This document shows, in pieces, positions 45,555 to 57,043 of a stretch of 64,000 bases of DNA. How positions within the stretch are numbered: position 1 is the first letter of the stretch; each line of letters opens with the position of its first letter. The translations under genes and the position numbers were made by a program. This DNA comes from Apium graveolens (taxonomy: Eukaryota; Streptophyta; Magnoliopsida; Apiales; Apiaceae), in NCBI RefSeq assembly GCF_009905375.1, contig NC_133653.1, positions 54,205,704-54,269,703 on the forward strand, given 5' to 3'. The notes below the pieces were generated by a model. It made no database searches. It saw only the letters and a list, made by a program, of their open reading frames with translations, and had not been told where the DNA came from.

Positions 45555-46914
45555 CCAATTTCACCTACAAGTCTAGTGAAAGTTGCTTTATCCAAATGTT
45601 TAGTAAAAATATCAGCTAATTGTTTTTCTGTTGGTACAAAAATGAGCTCAATGGTACCATTTGTAGCATGTTCTCTGATGAAATGATACCTCACATCAAT
45701 GTGCTTGGTCCTAGAATGATTAACAGGACTATAGATATAGCACTAGTATTGTCACACATAATAGGAATTTTATGTAACACTAGACCATAATCCATTAGTT
45801 GATTTCTAATCCAAAGCACTTGAGCACAATAACTTCCTGCAGCTATGTATTCAGCTTCAGCTGTAGAAGTTGATACAGATTGTTGTTTCTTGTTATACCA
45901 AGATACAAGTCTTTGTCCAAGAAATTGACAGCTCCCACTAGTACTCTTTCTGTCAACCCTGTATCCAGCAAAATCTGCATCTATGTAACCAACAGCTTCA
46001 AAACCAGTTCCCTTAGGATACCATAATCCTAAGTTTGGAGTTTTCTTCAAGTATCTGAAAATCCTCTTTACATCCATCAAATGTGATTCTTTTGGATTAG
46101 CTTGAAATCTTGCACATAGACATGTTGCAAACATGATGTCTGGTCTACTTGCTGTTAAATTAAGCAATGATCCAATCATCCCTCTATAGCTTGAGATATT
46201 TACACTCTTGCCCTTTTTATCTTCATCCAACTTTGTTGCAGTAGACATAAGTGTAGATGCAGGTGAACAATCAACCATTTCAAACTTTTTCAATAGATCC
46301 TTGACATATTTAGTTTGGCTGATGAAGATACCATCACTTCTTTGACTGACTTGAAGTCCAAGGAAGTAACTCAGTTCCCCCATCATACTCATTTCATATT
46401 CACTTTGCATAAACTTGCAGAATCTTTGGCAAAACTTCTCATCAGTAGAACCAAAGATGATTTCATCTATATAAATCTGAACTAGAATCATATCTTCACC
46501 ATGTTTCTTGTAGAAGAGAGTCTTGTCTATGGTACCTCTAGTAAAATCATGCTTCAGTAGGAAATCTGAAAGTGTGTCATACCAAGCTCTAGGTGCCTGT
46601 TTTAGTCCATATAGAGCCTTGAGTAACTTGTACACAAAGTTTGGAAATTCTGGATCTTCAAAGCCAGGTGGCTGTTGCACATAAACTTCTTCTTCTAGCT
46701 CACCATTCAGAAAGGCACTCTTGACGTCCATTTTATACACTTTAAAATTTGAATGTGCAACAAATATTAGAAAGATTCTTATTGCTTCAAGTCTTGCAAC
46801 TGGAGCAAAAGTTTTATCATAATCAATTCCTTCTTCTTGTGAGTAGCCTTTTACAACCAACCTTACTTTATTTCTGGTGATTATACCATTTTCATCCATT
46901 TTATTCCTGAACAC
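45555..46914 (-). pseudogene. pol: Copia RT and RNase H of element B
   Basis: The 407-codon frame 46914-45691 has RT blocks [28 protein letters not shown] and YFLGLQV. The catalytic box is [10 protein letters not shown]: the second Asp of the usual Y-x-D-D is Glu. RNase H follows with [19 protein letters not shown] and CDNTSAISI, then breaks by a shift near 45720, with remaining RNase H code to about 45555. The upstream part of RT (before 46914) is in other frames. Compare element A, whose RT box is intact. Confidence 0.85.
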
Positions 46915-47223
46915 CCATTTTGTTCCAATAATGCTTCTATTCTTTGGTGCAGGAACTAACTTCCAGACTTTGCTTCTTTCAAACTGATTCAGCTTTTCAC
47001 CAGTAGTAGGATCACCAATAATTGCTTCTCTAGTATGACTTCTATCCCACTTCCTTGTATGAGTTTATTGACTTGTGCCTTCATCCTCTACTTCATTGTT
47101 GGTATGACTGCCAGTTCCTTCCTATCTTTCTCCCCCTGAGTTTGTGCTATCAAATTCAGGTGTTTGAGATGAGCTTCCATTTTCATGATTTTCCTGTTGA
47201 GTAGTCTCTTCATTTAATATATG

Positions 47224-48610
47224 TTATGCATCAACTTTATCTTCCCCATCAGAATTACTATCAATATTGAGGTTTTCAAATGCAAGGACTTCAGCTTCAT
47301 TATCATCAAGGCATTCCAAGTTTGGACACTTGTCATCATCAAAGGTCATATATGCGCTCTCCGTAATCTTCTTTTGATCAATCACATAAACTTTGTAGGC
47401 TGTTCTTTCCAGTGAATATCCCAGAAAAATTGCTTTAAAAACCTTTGAGTCAAATTTTCTCACATATTCAGAGTTGTCTTTGAAAATGTAACACTTGCTT
47501 CCAAACACATGAAGATGCTTTACAATAGGCTTTCTTTTAGACATGATTGAGTAAGGTGACTTGCCATGTGCCTTGTTAATGAGATATCTGTTCTGAGTGT
47601 AACATGTAGTGCTAACAGCCTCTTCCCAGAAACTTGTTGGCAACTTGGCATCTTGCAACATTGTCCTGGCAGCTTCAACTAATGTTCTGTTCTTTCTCTC
47701 AACTACTCCATTTTTTTGAGGTGTTCTAGCAGCTGAGAATTCTTGAAAAATGTCTTTGCCTTTGCAAAATTCACGCAATGTAGCATTTCTGAATTATGTT
47801 CCATTATCACTTCTAAATCTTTTCACACAATTATAATCTGCAGCCTATTTTTCTGTCTTCTTGATGTGCTCAATTATGATATGTGGAGTTTCATCTTTAG
47901 AGTACATGAACTATACCCAAGTGTATCTTGAGAAATCATCCACCATCACAAGTGCATATTTGTTCCTTGAAACTGATAAGACATTCACTGACCCAAATAA
48001 GTCCATGTGAATAAGTTGCAATGGTGCACTTATAAAATTCACAGTTTTTGACTTGTGACTAGATCTTTTCATTTTTCCTTTCTGGCAAGATTCACAAACT
48101 TCAACTTGAGCAAATTCCAGTTTGGGCATGTCACTTACTAACTCCTTTTTGATCAAGGTGTTAATTGCCTTGAAATTCAAGTGAGGCAGCTTCTTATGCC
48201 ATAGCTTGCTTTGTTCTTCTGATGCATTGGTATAGAAGCAGCAAATACCATCCTTATTTGTTGATTCCAAGTCTGGAACAAACAAACTTCCTTTCTTTGC
48301 TCCTTTTAGAGCAACTTCACCAGTTTTCTTGCTGATAAAAGTGCATTCTTCTTTGTTGAATAAAACTTCAAAGCCTTTGTCTGCAAATTGGATAACACTG
48401 AGAAGATTCACTTCAAGACCAGCTACTAGTGCTACATCATCAATGGCAATATTTTCAGAAACAATCTTGCCACTTTTTATTGTAAATCCTTTGCTGTTGT
48501 CTCCAAAGGTCACCAATGGGCCAACTTTCTCCTCAAACTGTGATAGCAGGGCCTTATCACCAGTCATATATCTGGAACATCCACTGTCAATGATCCATAT
48601 AACTTTCCTT
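47224..48610 (-). pseudogene. pol: Copia protease and integrase of element B
   Basis: Protease site IDSGCSRYMTGD lies near 48575-48605, in the frame that continues as 48567-47911. The GAG-pre-integrase block has LWHKKLPHLNFKAINTL and CESCQKGK. The integrase core starts HMDLFGSVNVL and VMVDDFSRY, then a stop at about 47911. The remaining integrase (47778-47224) shows TPQKNGVVERKNR with the catalytic Glu, and a C-terminal extension. The second catalytic Asp lies in the broken stretch between. Confidence 0.82.
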
Positions 48611-48858
48611 CACTTTGCCCTGCATACAATGAGATTTAGGTGTGTTTAGTAATCCAAGCAGTGTTGGGTACTTTCTTCTTGTTAACTGATTTAGCAAAAG
48701 TAGAGTGAGTTATTTCAGATAAAATAGAGTTCAATGATTGTTGTGCATTTTTCCTATCTAATGTAGACCCAATTTTTGTTTCTTTAAGGTCTACTCTCAG
48801 TTTGTGGCAACTCATCATCACTTTCAAGTTGCAAGGGATGTCGATATAGAATAAAAAA

Positions 48859-50690
48859 CTAGGAGCGGTCAAACTTGTCACATAATGAGTAAGGATCATT
48901 TGAATTTGCTTCATTATATTTACATACTCCTTCAGTTGGCTTGCTAACAACCTTTTTACTAAGGTGAGTTAGATGATTTGTAAAGCCACATTTTTCACAC
49001 TTCTTTCTAGGAGCATCTGCAACATAAGCAAAATTATTGCTTTTGTTTATCCCTATTTTCCCATCTCTATTTTTCTTCTTCTTTCTTGTATCTTCAATCT
49101 TTATTTCTTTGATAGGAGTCTTGGTGCTTTTGATGAGGATCAAGGAATGAATATGTTATTTTGGATTTGGTTATGCGTACTTGTGGTGATGTTCAATTGG
49201 AGAGGATGCAAACATGGGCTATGAAGCTTACTTGGACAACAAGGAATAAAGGAGCGATGCATGAAGTTAGACAAGTAGCTGATATTATATAATTATTAAT
49301 TAGAATTTTGCTTGCAAGTTTTTACCTTTCACTTGAAAGGGTTTTTCTTGTTTTAAGCACTTAGGATTTTATTTTCCTATTTGGATTTGATTTTTGTCTT
49401 TTTCCTATTCGGGTTTGGATTTTAAATTTGTTTCCTGGAAGGATTCAGATATTGGCTAATTCAAGATGATATTGAATTTCTCTTGGAATCCTATTGGGTT
49501 TGGGTTATTGTCTAAGCCTATAAATACCCTTCTCATGTAATCTTTTAAGGGAGACAATGGATGATATAAAACTTGTGTTTTGAGATAAACTATGAGTAGT
49601 TTTTCTTTCTCTAAACTTCAATTACTGGATTGTTTTGAAGATTAGATTCGAATTACTTAGTTTCTGGATTGATCTAAGCAATTTGAGATTCAAAGTTCAT
49701 ATTTCTGGATTGATCGTGTTTTTTGAAATATCATTTTCTTCTCTTATCCCTTTTCTTTCTTATTTTTGTTTCTTTGTGGTGCGATCCACATCAGCTTTGA
49801 TTGTCCATGAGATTTTCTTCAGCCTTAGAAGATTGAGTTGAGTTTGCATTTTTCTTTTCATTATCCTCATCTGCAATTTCTTGCTTGATTATCAATTCTT
49901 CTTCACTGAAGTTTACTTCACAAGCCTTAAACACAAGTGACCCAACCTTTTTCAGCATTGCTGGAACATTTTTATTCTCTGTTGCTTTTCCTTTGTCACT
50001 TATGTTTTTCTTTTTGTTGTTCAAGGCATCATAATCAAGACCAATATCAATGTTTGCACATGGTTTGTTTTTCTCATGGTACTGACCAACCAATTCAGAT
50101 ACATTTCTGAAGGACTTCAACTTTACTTCATTTTTCTCCAGTTTTTCCCTTAGCACAGCCTCAATCTCATTTGCACACTTGAGTTTGTTCTTCAGATAAC
50201 CATTTTCTTGTATCAAAGCTTCAAGCTCCACTGTCAATAATTTAGTTCCTTGTTTTTCATTCTCAAGCTTCTCATTCATTTTTGTCAGTCTGCTCACTTC
50301 TTCATTTTCATCCACCATGCTTGTATGAATGTGAAATATTTATATGCTCATCTTTTCAACGGTTTTCTTATATTGATTTACATTTAAATCAATGGTGGTA
50401 AGAGTTGGTACCTGTGATTTAGATGAGGATGATTCTCCTTGCTCCAAGGCCATGAGTGTATAGTTTCCAAATTCTTCATCTTCATCATTTTCAGAGTCAT
50501 CCCAACTTTTACCTTCTGTAATATAAGCTTTGCTTTGTTGTTTCTTCAGAAGAGCTTCATACTTTGCTTCAAGTTCAAGATAAGCTTTATTTTTATTTCC
50601 CTTCTTGGGTTTCGTACATTCTGTAGCAAAGTGGCCTAGTTCATCACAATTGAAGCACCTTATATTAGATATGTCAACAGATCCAGTTTT
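48859..50690 (-). pseudogene. gag: Distal gag of element B, with zinc knuckle and second zinc region, split by a solo LTR
   Basis: Near 50690-50610 the minus strand encodes an intact knuckle CFNCDELGHFATEC. Frame 50318-49791 is a long coiled coil (LTKMNEKLENEKQGTKLL), then an acidic end. On the other side of the solo LTR (49131-49793), frame 49143-48859 carries a basic stretch and CEKCGFTNHL. The two halves share one reading frame across the insertion, so the LTR interrupts one coding sequence. Stops elsewhere also disable it. Confidence 0.72.
49131..49793 (+). mobile_element. Solo LTR nested in the gag region of element B
   Basis: 663 bp, TGATGAGGATCAAGG ... GTGCGATCCACATCA; the ends themselves form an imperfect inverted repeat TGATG/CATCA. 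Perfect 5-bp target duplications GCTTT lie at 49126-49130 and 49794-49798. TATA-like CTATAAATA occurs near 49518. The family is unlike A, B or the other solo LTR, and no internal sequence remains. Confidence 0.88.
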
Positions 50691-50835
50691 ATAGCCATTC
50701 TTACTAACAAAACTGTATTTCCCTTTTTTTTCCAGCTGCTGTCTTTGTTGAAAGACTGTCCTTTACTCTTGAAGTATCTTGGCTTCTTTACTCTAATGTT
50801 AGAGAATTTCCTAGCCAAATAGGCCATTGACTAAT

Positions 50836-51707
50836 CTAGTTCATCAGTTCTTCAAGAGTGTAGAACTCATCTTTTTTCAATTCCAGAATGACTTGTTCTT
50901 GTGAATCATTTGTTCTTTGCTCACTTGTTGAGGCAACTGAAATTTGAGATCTTGGCTCATCAGTAGATATTTGGCTTTCATTGACAATTAAAGCACTTGA
51001 GCCATCTACAACATGTCCTTGGCCAGATATCAATAATTTTATCTGAATTATTTCAAGTTCATATGTTTTAAGAATTCCATACAAAACTTCCAGTGTTATT
51101 CTACTCAAGTCTCTCCCTTCCCTGATTGCTGAGATTTTCTGTTCCAAATGATCAGAGAGAGTAAGCAAGAACTTCAGGTTCACATATTCAGCTTCATAAT
51201 ATTTGTCATGAAGCTACAAATCATTTATCAGCTTGTTAAACTTTCAAATACATCAGTAATACTTTCCTTTGGCTTTGCCATAAAACCCTCATACTGTGAA
51301 ATCAGTATTCTTCTTTGGTTTGACCTAACTTCTTCAGTTTCCTCACAGAGTATCTCAATCTTTTCCCATATTTGCTTGGCAGTGTCACAGTTGACAATGT
51401 TGTTGTACATCACATTGTCAAGTGACTCAATCAATATTAATTGCAAGCTACTATCCAGGGAAACTTTCTCCTTTTCAGGCTCAGTATACTCAGAAGGATC
51501 TTTTGGAGCATAATGAGCTGAGATAACCATGTCTCCATCTGCAGATTTCTCAACTCTAACCACAGGAGTGAAGGGCCCATTCTCGAGGATCTGAATGTAG
51601 AGTGGATTCGCCATCCTGATAAACAACATCATCTTCTTTTTCCAAAGAGTGTAGTTAGTTTTGTCAAATGTAGGAATTTTGATGCTACTGATTTTATGTG
51701 TATTCAT
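50836..51707 (-). pseudogene. gag: Gag N-terminal part of Copia element B
   Basis: Frame 51707-51228 from an ATG has the Copia gag start (IPTFDKTNYTLWKKKMMLF) and the capsid block CDTAKQIWEKIEILCEETEE. It is followed after a stop by 51183-50836 with LEVLYGILKTYELEI, the same block as in element A's gag. One stop (near 51228) interrupts. It is a shorter, more acidic gag than that of A. Confidence 0.8.
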
Positions 51708-51745
51708 TCTTCCAAGATCTTGAATCTGTTTACTTTCATATTTTA

Positions 51746-51756
51746 CTCTGATACCA
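51746..51756 (-). promoter_or_regulatory. Primer-binding site of Copia element B
   Basis: Reads TGGTATCAGAG on the minus strand, two bases inside the 5' LTR at 51759. Confidence 0.92.
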
Positions 51757-51758
51757 CT

Positions 51759-53050
51759 TGTTAGGAAATGAATAACACACAGAAGGGGGGGTGAATGTGT
51801 TTTTACTGTTTTTGGGCTTTTCTTGAATGTTTATGGTTGAACAAAGTAAATTAAATCTTTTAGTAGAATGTGTTTATGCAGAAATTAAGCTTGCAGAAAA
51901 TAAAGAACACAGATCTTCAAAACTCACTTAATTTTATATTAAAATTAAGACTGTTTTGCTACAAAATTTCTAGGATCTTTGTTGATAAAAGCTTAGCTTC
52001 TTCTTGAGAGTGATACAAGAAATTTTATCTAAATTGTTACAACTGACCGAATGACCAGTGTTAAATTTATAATTCAGATAAAATGCTGGTTTACATAGTG
52101 TACAATAAGACATGCTATTAGCTTTTCTAAACTGTCACTTGCCATTTCTATTTATAGAAAAGTAGATCTTCCAATTCCGGCTTAGCATATCTTTAGCATC
52201 CTGTGATAATTTTAATCTTCCTCTGTCAGTTAATCTTCACCATTGATCTTGCACATTCTTCAAGCTGCTTTTTGTAGACTAGTAAATCCAGCTGGTTGGA
52301 TTGTTTGTTGATTGTTTATCTTGAATATTGAACTGGTCTGTGATTTTGTACTTTGAGAATTTTACTCGAGATCTCCAATTAGGCACATAGAGATCTTGAC
52401 ATCTCGATAAGTATAAGGACTTATCGAGATCTCTAATGCTCTAGTGAATTTGACTTATAGAGGTCTCTGAGTTCTCGAATGAAACTTTAGCTTGTCGAGA
52501 TCTCTCAGCATCATGTCTTCACTTTGTCTTGTCGACAACTTAGAGTTCTCTAGTGAATTTTGACTTATCGATATCTTTGAGTTCTCTAGTGGACTTTGAC
52601 TTATCGATAACTCAGAGTTCTCTAATGAATGTAGACTTGTCGATAACTCTGAGTTCTCTAGTGAATAAATGACTTGTCGATATCTCACTGAGTTCTCTAG
52701 TAGTTTTCCTAACTTCTCGATAAGTCATTTTGAGTTCTTGAATGACTTCTCTATAACACTAAATCTGTGACTTGTAGAGATCTTGACTTAGAGTATTTTT
52801 ATCCAAACAGATTTATTCAACTCCTAGCTTCTTCGAAATTCTTGTAAGGCATGATCTTCTTGATCTTCTTCCAGATAGAAGCCTTAGGCTTGATACTGTT
52901 TCAGGAAAAAGACTCCAGTCTGCTCCTTTGCATTTTTACAGACTTTAAAGTGTTACAAGTACAAAATACAAATTAAGATAACAATACAACTTACTTAGGG
53001 TTGGCAAATTATCTTAGTCTTGTTAAAGTACATGCATGTCTTTTACAACA
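51759..53050 (-). repeat. 5' LTR of Copia element B
   Basis: 1292 bp, TGTTAGGAAATG ... TTTTACAACA, with the array of GACTTGTCGATATCTC-like units at about 52380-52760. It matches the 3' LTR after removal of the nested solo LTR. Confidence 0.93.
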
Positions 53051-54296
53051 CAAAGTTATACACAAAGAGAAGTATTATAAAATCGGGCATTACGACGGTT
53101 ATAAACTAACGATTTCTAAATTTCAAACCACACCAAACCATCCCCAATCCAACCAACAACTCAAGATCTCATCATCAATAACTTTTATATGTCAAGACCT
53201 CTCAAGAATATCAACTTATAACTAGCATAAATCATGGATCAACCAACAATAACCATCATTATATTAACTTAGATAATCATAACCTTAAACATGCTTTATA
53301 CCTTCATCCATTAACAATCCTCAAAACATATACTTAAAACTCGTTAAACTCAACTTGAATACTAAGAGTTCAAAGGTCTTATACCTTCTTTGGAGTGTGG
53401 GTAGTCACTAGAAGTCTCAAGAAGCCCTTATATATCATTAATAAGCTTGGATCTTCAAGAAAACCTAAGAAAAACAACATTAGTTCTTGATGATTACTAT
53501 TTATCATCATCTTTGATGATTTATTTGGACTAAGTTATTACATGAAGAAGCCATGGAACTTACCTTAGGATTTATGGTGGAGTCAAGCTTGGATTTGAGT
53601 TTTCTTTTCTTCTTTCTTTTTACTTAGGCCGAGAGCATGAAGAAATGGGGAGAGGACTTGTTTGCTCGGATGGTTTTGGGTTTTGTGTTAAAAATGCTCG
53701 GTTAGTATAATATCTATATGCTTCCACTTTAATAAAGTGATTAGGTCATCAAGCTAACCTCATCTCCATGCCAAGTGTTGGTTTCTTGTGGTGTGATGAT
53801 GTCATCTAATCTAATCCACTTGGTTAGATGATAATTGGTTGGTTAAGTCTTGAACTAGCTGGGTCACTTTCCCTTGCCACTTGCATAAGCTTGTTCCTTG
53901 ATCGTTTAATTATTTTATAGCTCGTTTAACTCTCATTCTCGTTGATCGTTTGAGGGAACATATATGTGATCTTATTGTTTGGGTTTTCCTAAATCCTTTT
54001 TAATATATTTTATTCCTTTATTAATCCTCTTTTATAATCCTCAGATTTAATTTTTCAATCTTAACGCTTTATACTTAATTCCTTCGGTGTCTGGTGAATT
54101 TTCGGGAAAAATCAAAATGCTCGTTTTCGAATTCTGACGACTTTTACATACACTCAAATTCATTACTGAACACTAATATGCACTCAAAATTTTCATAAAA
54201 GAACTTTTATATATGGCCGCCCGATAATATTTCACAATGAGCAAAATTCACTGTTCATCAGGGTTTCAAATAATTACAAAAATTGAGATTATTACA
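53051..54296 (-). repeat. Possible older Gypsy-type LTR, right part
   Basis: On the minus strand it would begin TGTAATAATCTCAATTTTTG at 54296. The AT-rich, promoter-like body resembles Gypsy LTRs I have seen in plants, but no partner LTR or target duplication is visible. It would be the host into which Copia B inserted. Low certainty. Confidence 0.35.
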
Positions 54297-55476
54297 AATA
54301 TACTTCAACGCATCTCCCACGATAAATGTGACTATTTCGCTTTGACAAATCCACTCCTAATATATATAGAGATTAGCACGTTGGACATATTGGAAGGCAT
54401 CTAAACAACTTTATATAAATTTAGGGTTTTGTTAATATGAAAACGATCATGATCCTATCATAAAGAGATTCTCAATTTTTACTTGAATAAAATACTTCAA
54501 ATCAATATTTGTCAATGGTTTGATTTCCAGGTAGTGAGGGGTCACAACGATCTCGCTTAAAACCCATAATCTTACAAATTCAATGAACCAGCATTTCACA
54601 AAATCGCCCCATATCAGAAATAAAGAAAATTCGTATTTTATATGTTTCTGAAACACGAGAATCTCATGATCGTTTGTTAAATTTTAATTCTATATAATAT
54701 AATTATATAGTTATAGGTAATATAACCGGATAAAATAAAAAAGATGAATTAAAATGAATAATTATTAAATTAATTTGCAGTTGTATAGAATCTAACACGA
54801 TTAAATCAATTAAATTATTTATTGAGTACCAAAAATTGATATTTCCATAATTTTGCACTATTATTCTACCGAAAAATAGATTTCATCCCATGCTTCTTTG
54901 GAAAAAATTAAACCATCGATCTTCTTTCCATTTTCCCATTTCTCCAATTTTATTTTACGTTTGAATTTGTAGTTCACGAGGCCTCCATACACGTGAACTC
55001 TCCCTATTTACCTAAATTAATATTTCTAAATTAACATTTCTTTTGGTAAACAAAATATTATTGTGATTGAGTTCTTGTATCCTTTGCCGGAGACCACGAC
55101 TTCGACCCCAAAAACGTGTGCGTGTGTAATTAATTAGTAAAAAGAGAAATACTATGATTGAAAAATAAAAAAGATGATAAAAATAAAGATATTTGAGTAA
55201 ACTTAAAATGCTACATATCCATTTTAGAGCTTCTATGGGCAATCCATCACTAGCTAATAGCCATTTCAATTATTAATAGTTCTTAATTTCTTACCCGTGT
55301 CTTTAAACTATTTGATTAGTTAGAACATTCTTTCATTTTGAACTTTCTTGTTGTGCTTGCCTGGAAAAGGAGAGATATTGTCAGATGCAGCAAAATGGGA
55401 CACTTTTGTTACCTGCTATTAATGTTAAAATTTATGATTATGTTACTAAGACCAAACTTGATAATTTGCAGGGATG
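54297..55476. other. Intergenic DNA without a gene
   Basis: AT-rich; no domain seen. A short SINE-like stretch (CTTCGACCCC with GGAGACCACG before it, near 55090-55112) may be a tRNA-derived relic but is too short to call. Confidence 0.4.
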
Positions 55477-55479
55477 TTA

Positions 55480-55832
55480 AGAGCAACTGCAATGCTGCAG
55501 AGTCACTTTTTTGCTTTTGAAACAATTCTGTAAGCCAGGTGGCAAAACATGGCAGAAGAGATGAAGTGGGAAAGCACATCCAAGACTTTCTGCCCACTTG
55601 TCACATTAATTGAGTCCTCTATATTTATATTATATTACATTTGTAGAGATGAATTGTCAAAGTCATACATTAAAATATTAAAAAGTAATGAAATTAGCTG
55701 AAGTTGCCATAATCACTTCGGTGGCCATGCCCTTGTTTTCAGTATTCGTCTAATGTAAATTTATCATTTTTGTCAGCCCATTTGCCATTTTGTTAGTCCC
55801 AAGGAATGAGTTGGGCAGCATTGGAGTTGCTC
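55480..55832. mobile_element. Tourist-like MITE, copy 1 (353 bp)
   Basis: Terminal inverted repeats GAGCAACTGCAATGCTGC and its near-perfect complement GCAGCATTGGAGTTGCTC. Flanked by TTA at 55477-55479 and 55833-55835. The TTA duplication and the GAGCAxxxxCAATGC ends fit PIF/Harbinger-derived (Tourist) elements. It is non-coding inside. Confidence 0.82.
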
Positions 55833-55835
55833 TTA

Positions 55836-56163
55836 GAGCAGCGCAATGCCGCAGGGTCACTTTTTTGCTTTTTAAACAATTCTGTCAGCTAGGTGGTAAA
55901 ACATGGCAGGAGAGATGAATTGAGCAAGCACCTCCAAGACTTTCTGCCCACTTGTCACATTTATTGGGTCCTCTATAATTATATTATATTACATTTGTAG
56001 AGATGAATTGCCAAGGTCATACATTAAAATATTAAAAAATAATGAAATTAACAGAAGTGGCCTGGTCATTTCAGTGTTCGTCCAATGTAAATTTATTAAT
56101 TCTGTTAGTCCATTTGCCATTTTGTTAGTCACAGGCATGAGTGGGGCAACATTGAAGCTGATC
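55836..56163. mobile_element. Tourist-like MITE, copy 2 (328 bp), in tandem with copy 1
   Basis: The same family and orientation as copy 1, starting GAGCAGCGCAATGCC. Near-identical inner blocks include GTCACTTTTTTGCTTTT, ATTACATTTGTAGAGATG and CCATTTTGTTAGTC. Flanked by TTA at 55833-55835 and 56164-56166, so the two copies share the middle TTA. A third related end may start at 56171. Confidence 0.82.
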
Positions 56164-56439
56164 TTAGGACTTAGAGCATCTTTAATGGGAGAGCCCATTT
56201 TCCATTTTATTGGGTCCCACTAACTTGCCAAATAAGAAAAACCGGATTCATGCATCAACTTAATTAAATCATCCAACACAAAAACTGTTATACAAGATTA
56301 TGTGGCCCCATTTGGTATACCATAAAAAATGAAAAAAAAACAGGTTTTGAATTAAATATTGATATAACGTGACAATTTACATAGATGGATTCGGCCCATT
56401 TTGAAATGTCCATATTCACTTTGCTAGTCCCAAGGTATC

Positions 56440-56718
56440 AAATGACCCTCCATTCAGGGTGCTCTTATGGTCATTTTGACTATGAGATTGACATGCCCGG
56501 CCTTGAGACATTTTCTGTTGTTAAGAGATTCACAATTAAGCCCCAGAATGACAGGTGGAGTATTTCCCGACACCGGCAGAGGCATCATTATCTTAGCTGA
56601 GGGACATCTGATGAACTTGGGACGTGCTACTGGTCACCCCACTTTCGCGATGTTTCGCTCTTTCACCGATCAAGTGATCGCCCAGATGAAGTTGAGGAAC
56701 GAGAGGACACCAGTGTGA
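56440..56718 (+). pseudogene. S-adenosyl-L-homocysteine hydrolase fragment (C-terminal third)
   Basis: The translation reads [14 protein letters not shown], then [13 protein letters not shown], then, after a one-base shift near 56553, [18 protein letters not shown] and [11 protein letters not shown], then [12 protein letters not shown]. These are the conserved blocks of SAHH, the enzyme that hydrolyses S-adenosylhomocysteine after methyl transfer. GC content is higher than in the surroundings. The active N-terminal half and the C-terminal end are missing. No introns and a sharp start suggest a truncated processed copy or element-captured gene piece. It cannot make enzyme. Confidence 0.85.
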
Positions 56719-57043
56719 CTAGAAAATATTAAATAAGCTAAAGTGTTCAGTGTTGTAACTCAGATTTGTAGAAATATAAGAGAGATGAAAGAGATGAAGT
56801 GATGACTGTTTATAGGAAGATTTACTACAAGAAGATGATTGAGCAACATCTGAATCTGTATATTAGCAAGGAATTGATCCCACTACAAAACATTTGAAGC
56901 ATATCACCATGCATTATTGCATTGGTTTACAGTGACCTATTGGCAATATATCATATCTATATAATACCGTTTAAATTCATCCCATATAGAGGGACCGATA
57001 ACAAAGAACACTGTCGAATGTATTGATGGACGTAGAAATTGAT

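Larger units (their letters stand above)
38799..53050 (-). mobile_element. Copia element B, Sirevirus-like, with two nested solo LTRs
   Basis: The 5' LTR is at the right (51759-53050), followed on the minus strand by PBS, gag, zinc knuckle, protease, integrase, RT, RNase H, a small extra ORF, several polypurine tracts and the 3' LTR (38799-41410). The 3' LTR is itself split by a solo LTR (38822-40103), and gag by another (49131-49793). Possible target duplication: AAAAG (38794-38798) and CAAAG (53051-53055). Repeated polypurine tracts are a Sirevirus hallmark. RT has a mutated catalytic box and there are several stops, so it is inactive. Copy-specific motif arrays distinguish it from element A. 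Confidence 0.9.

Noticed and set aside
52455..52688. A 77-codon frame with tandem SLENSELS peptides
   Set aside because: It is a translation of the LTR motif array on the minus strand, not a gene.
55060..55130. SINE- or tRNA-like stretch
   Set aside because: Only a weak B-box-like word; no A box and no cloverleaf could be folded by eye.
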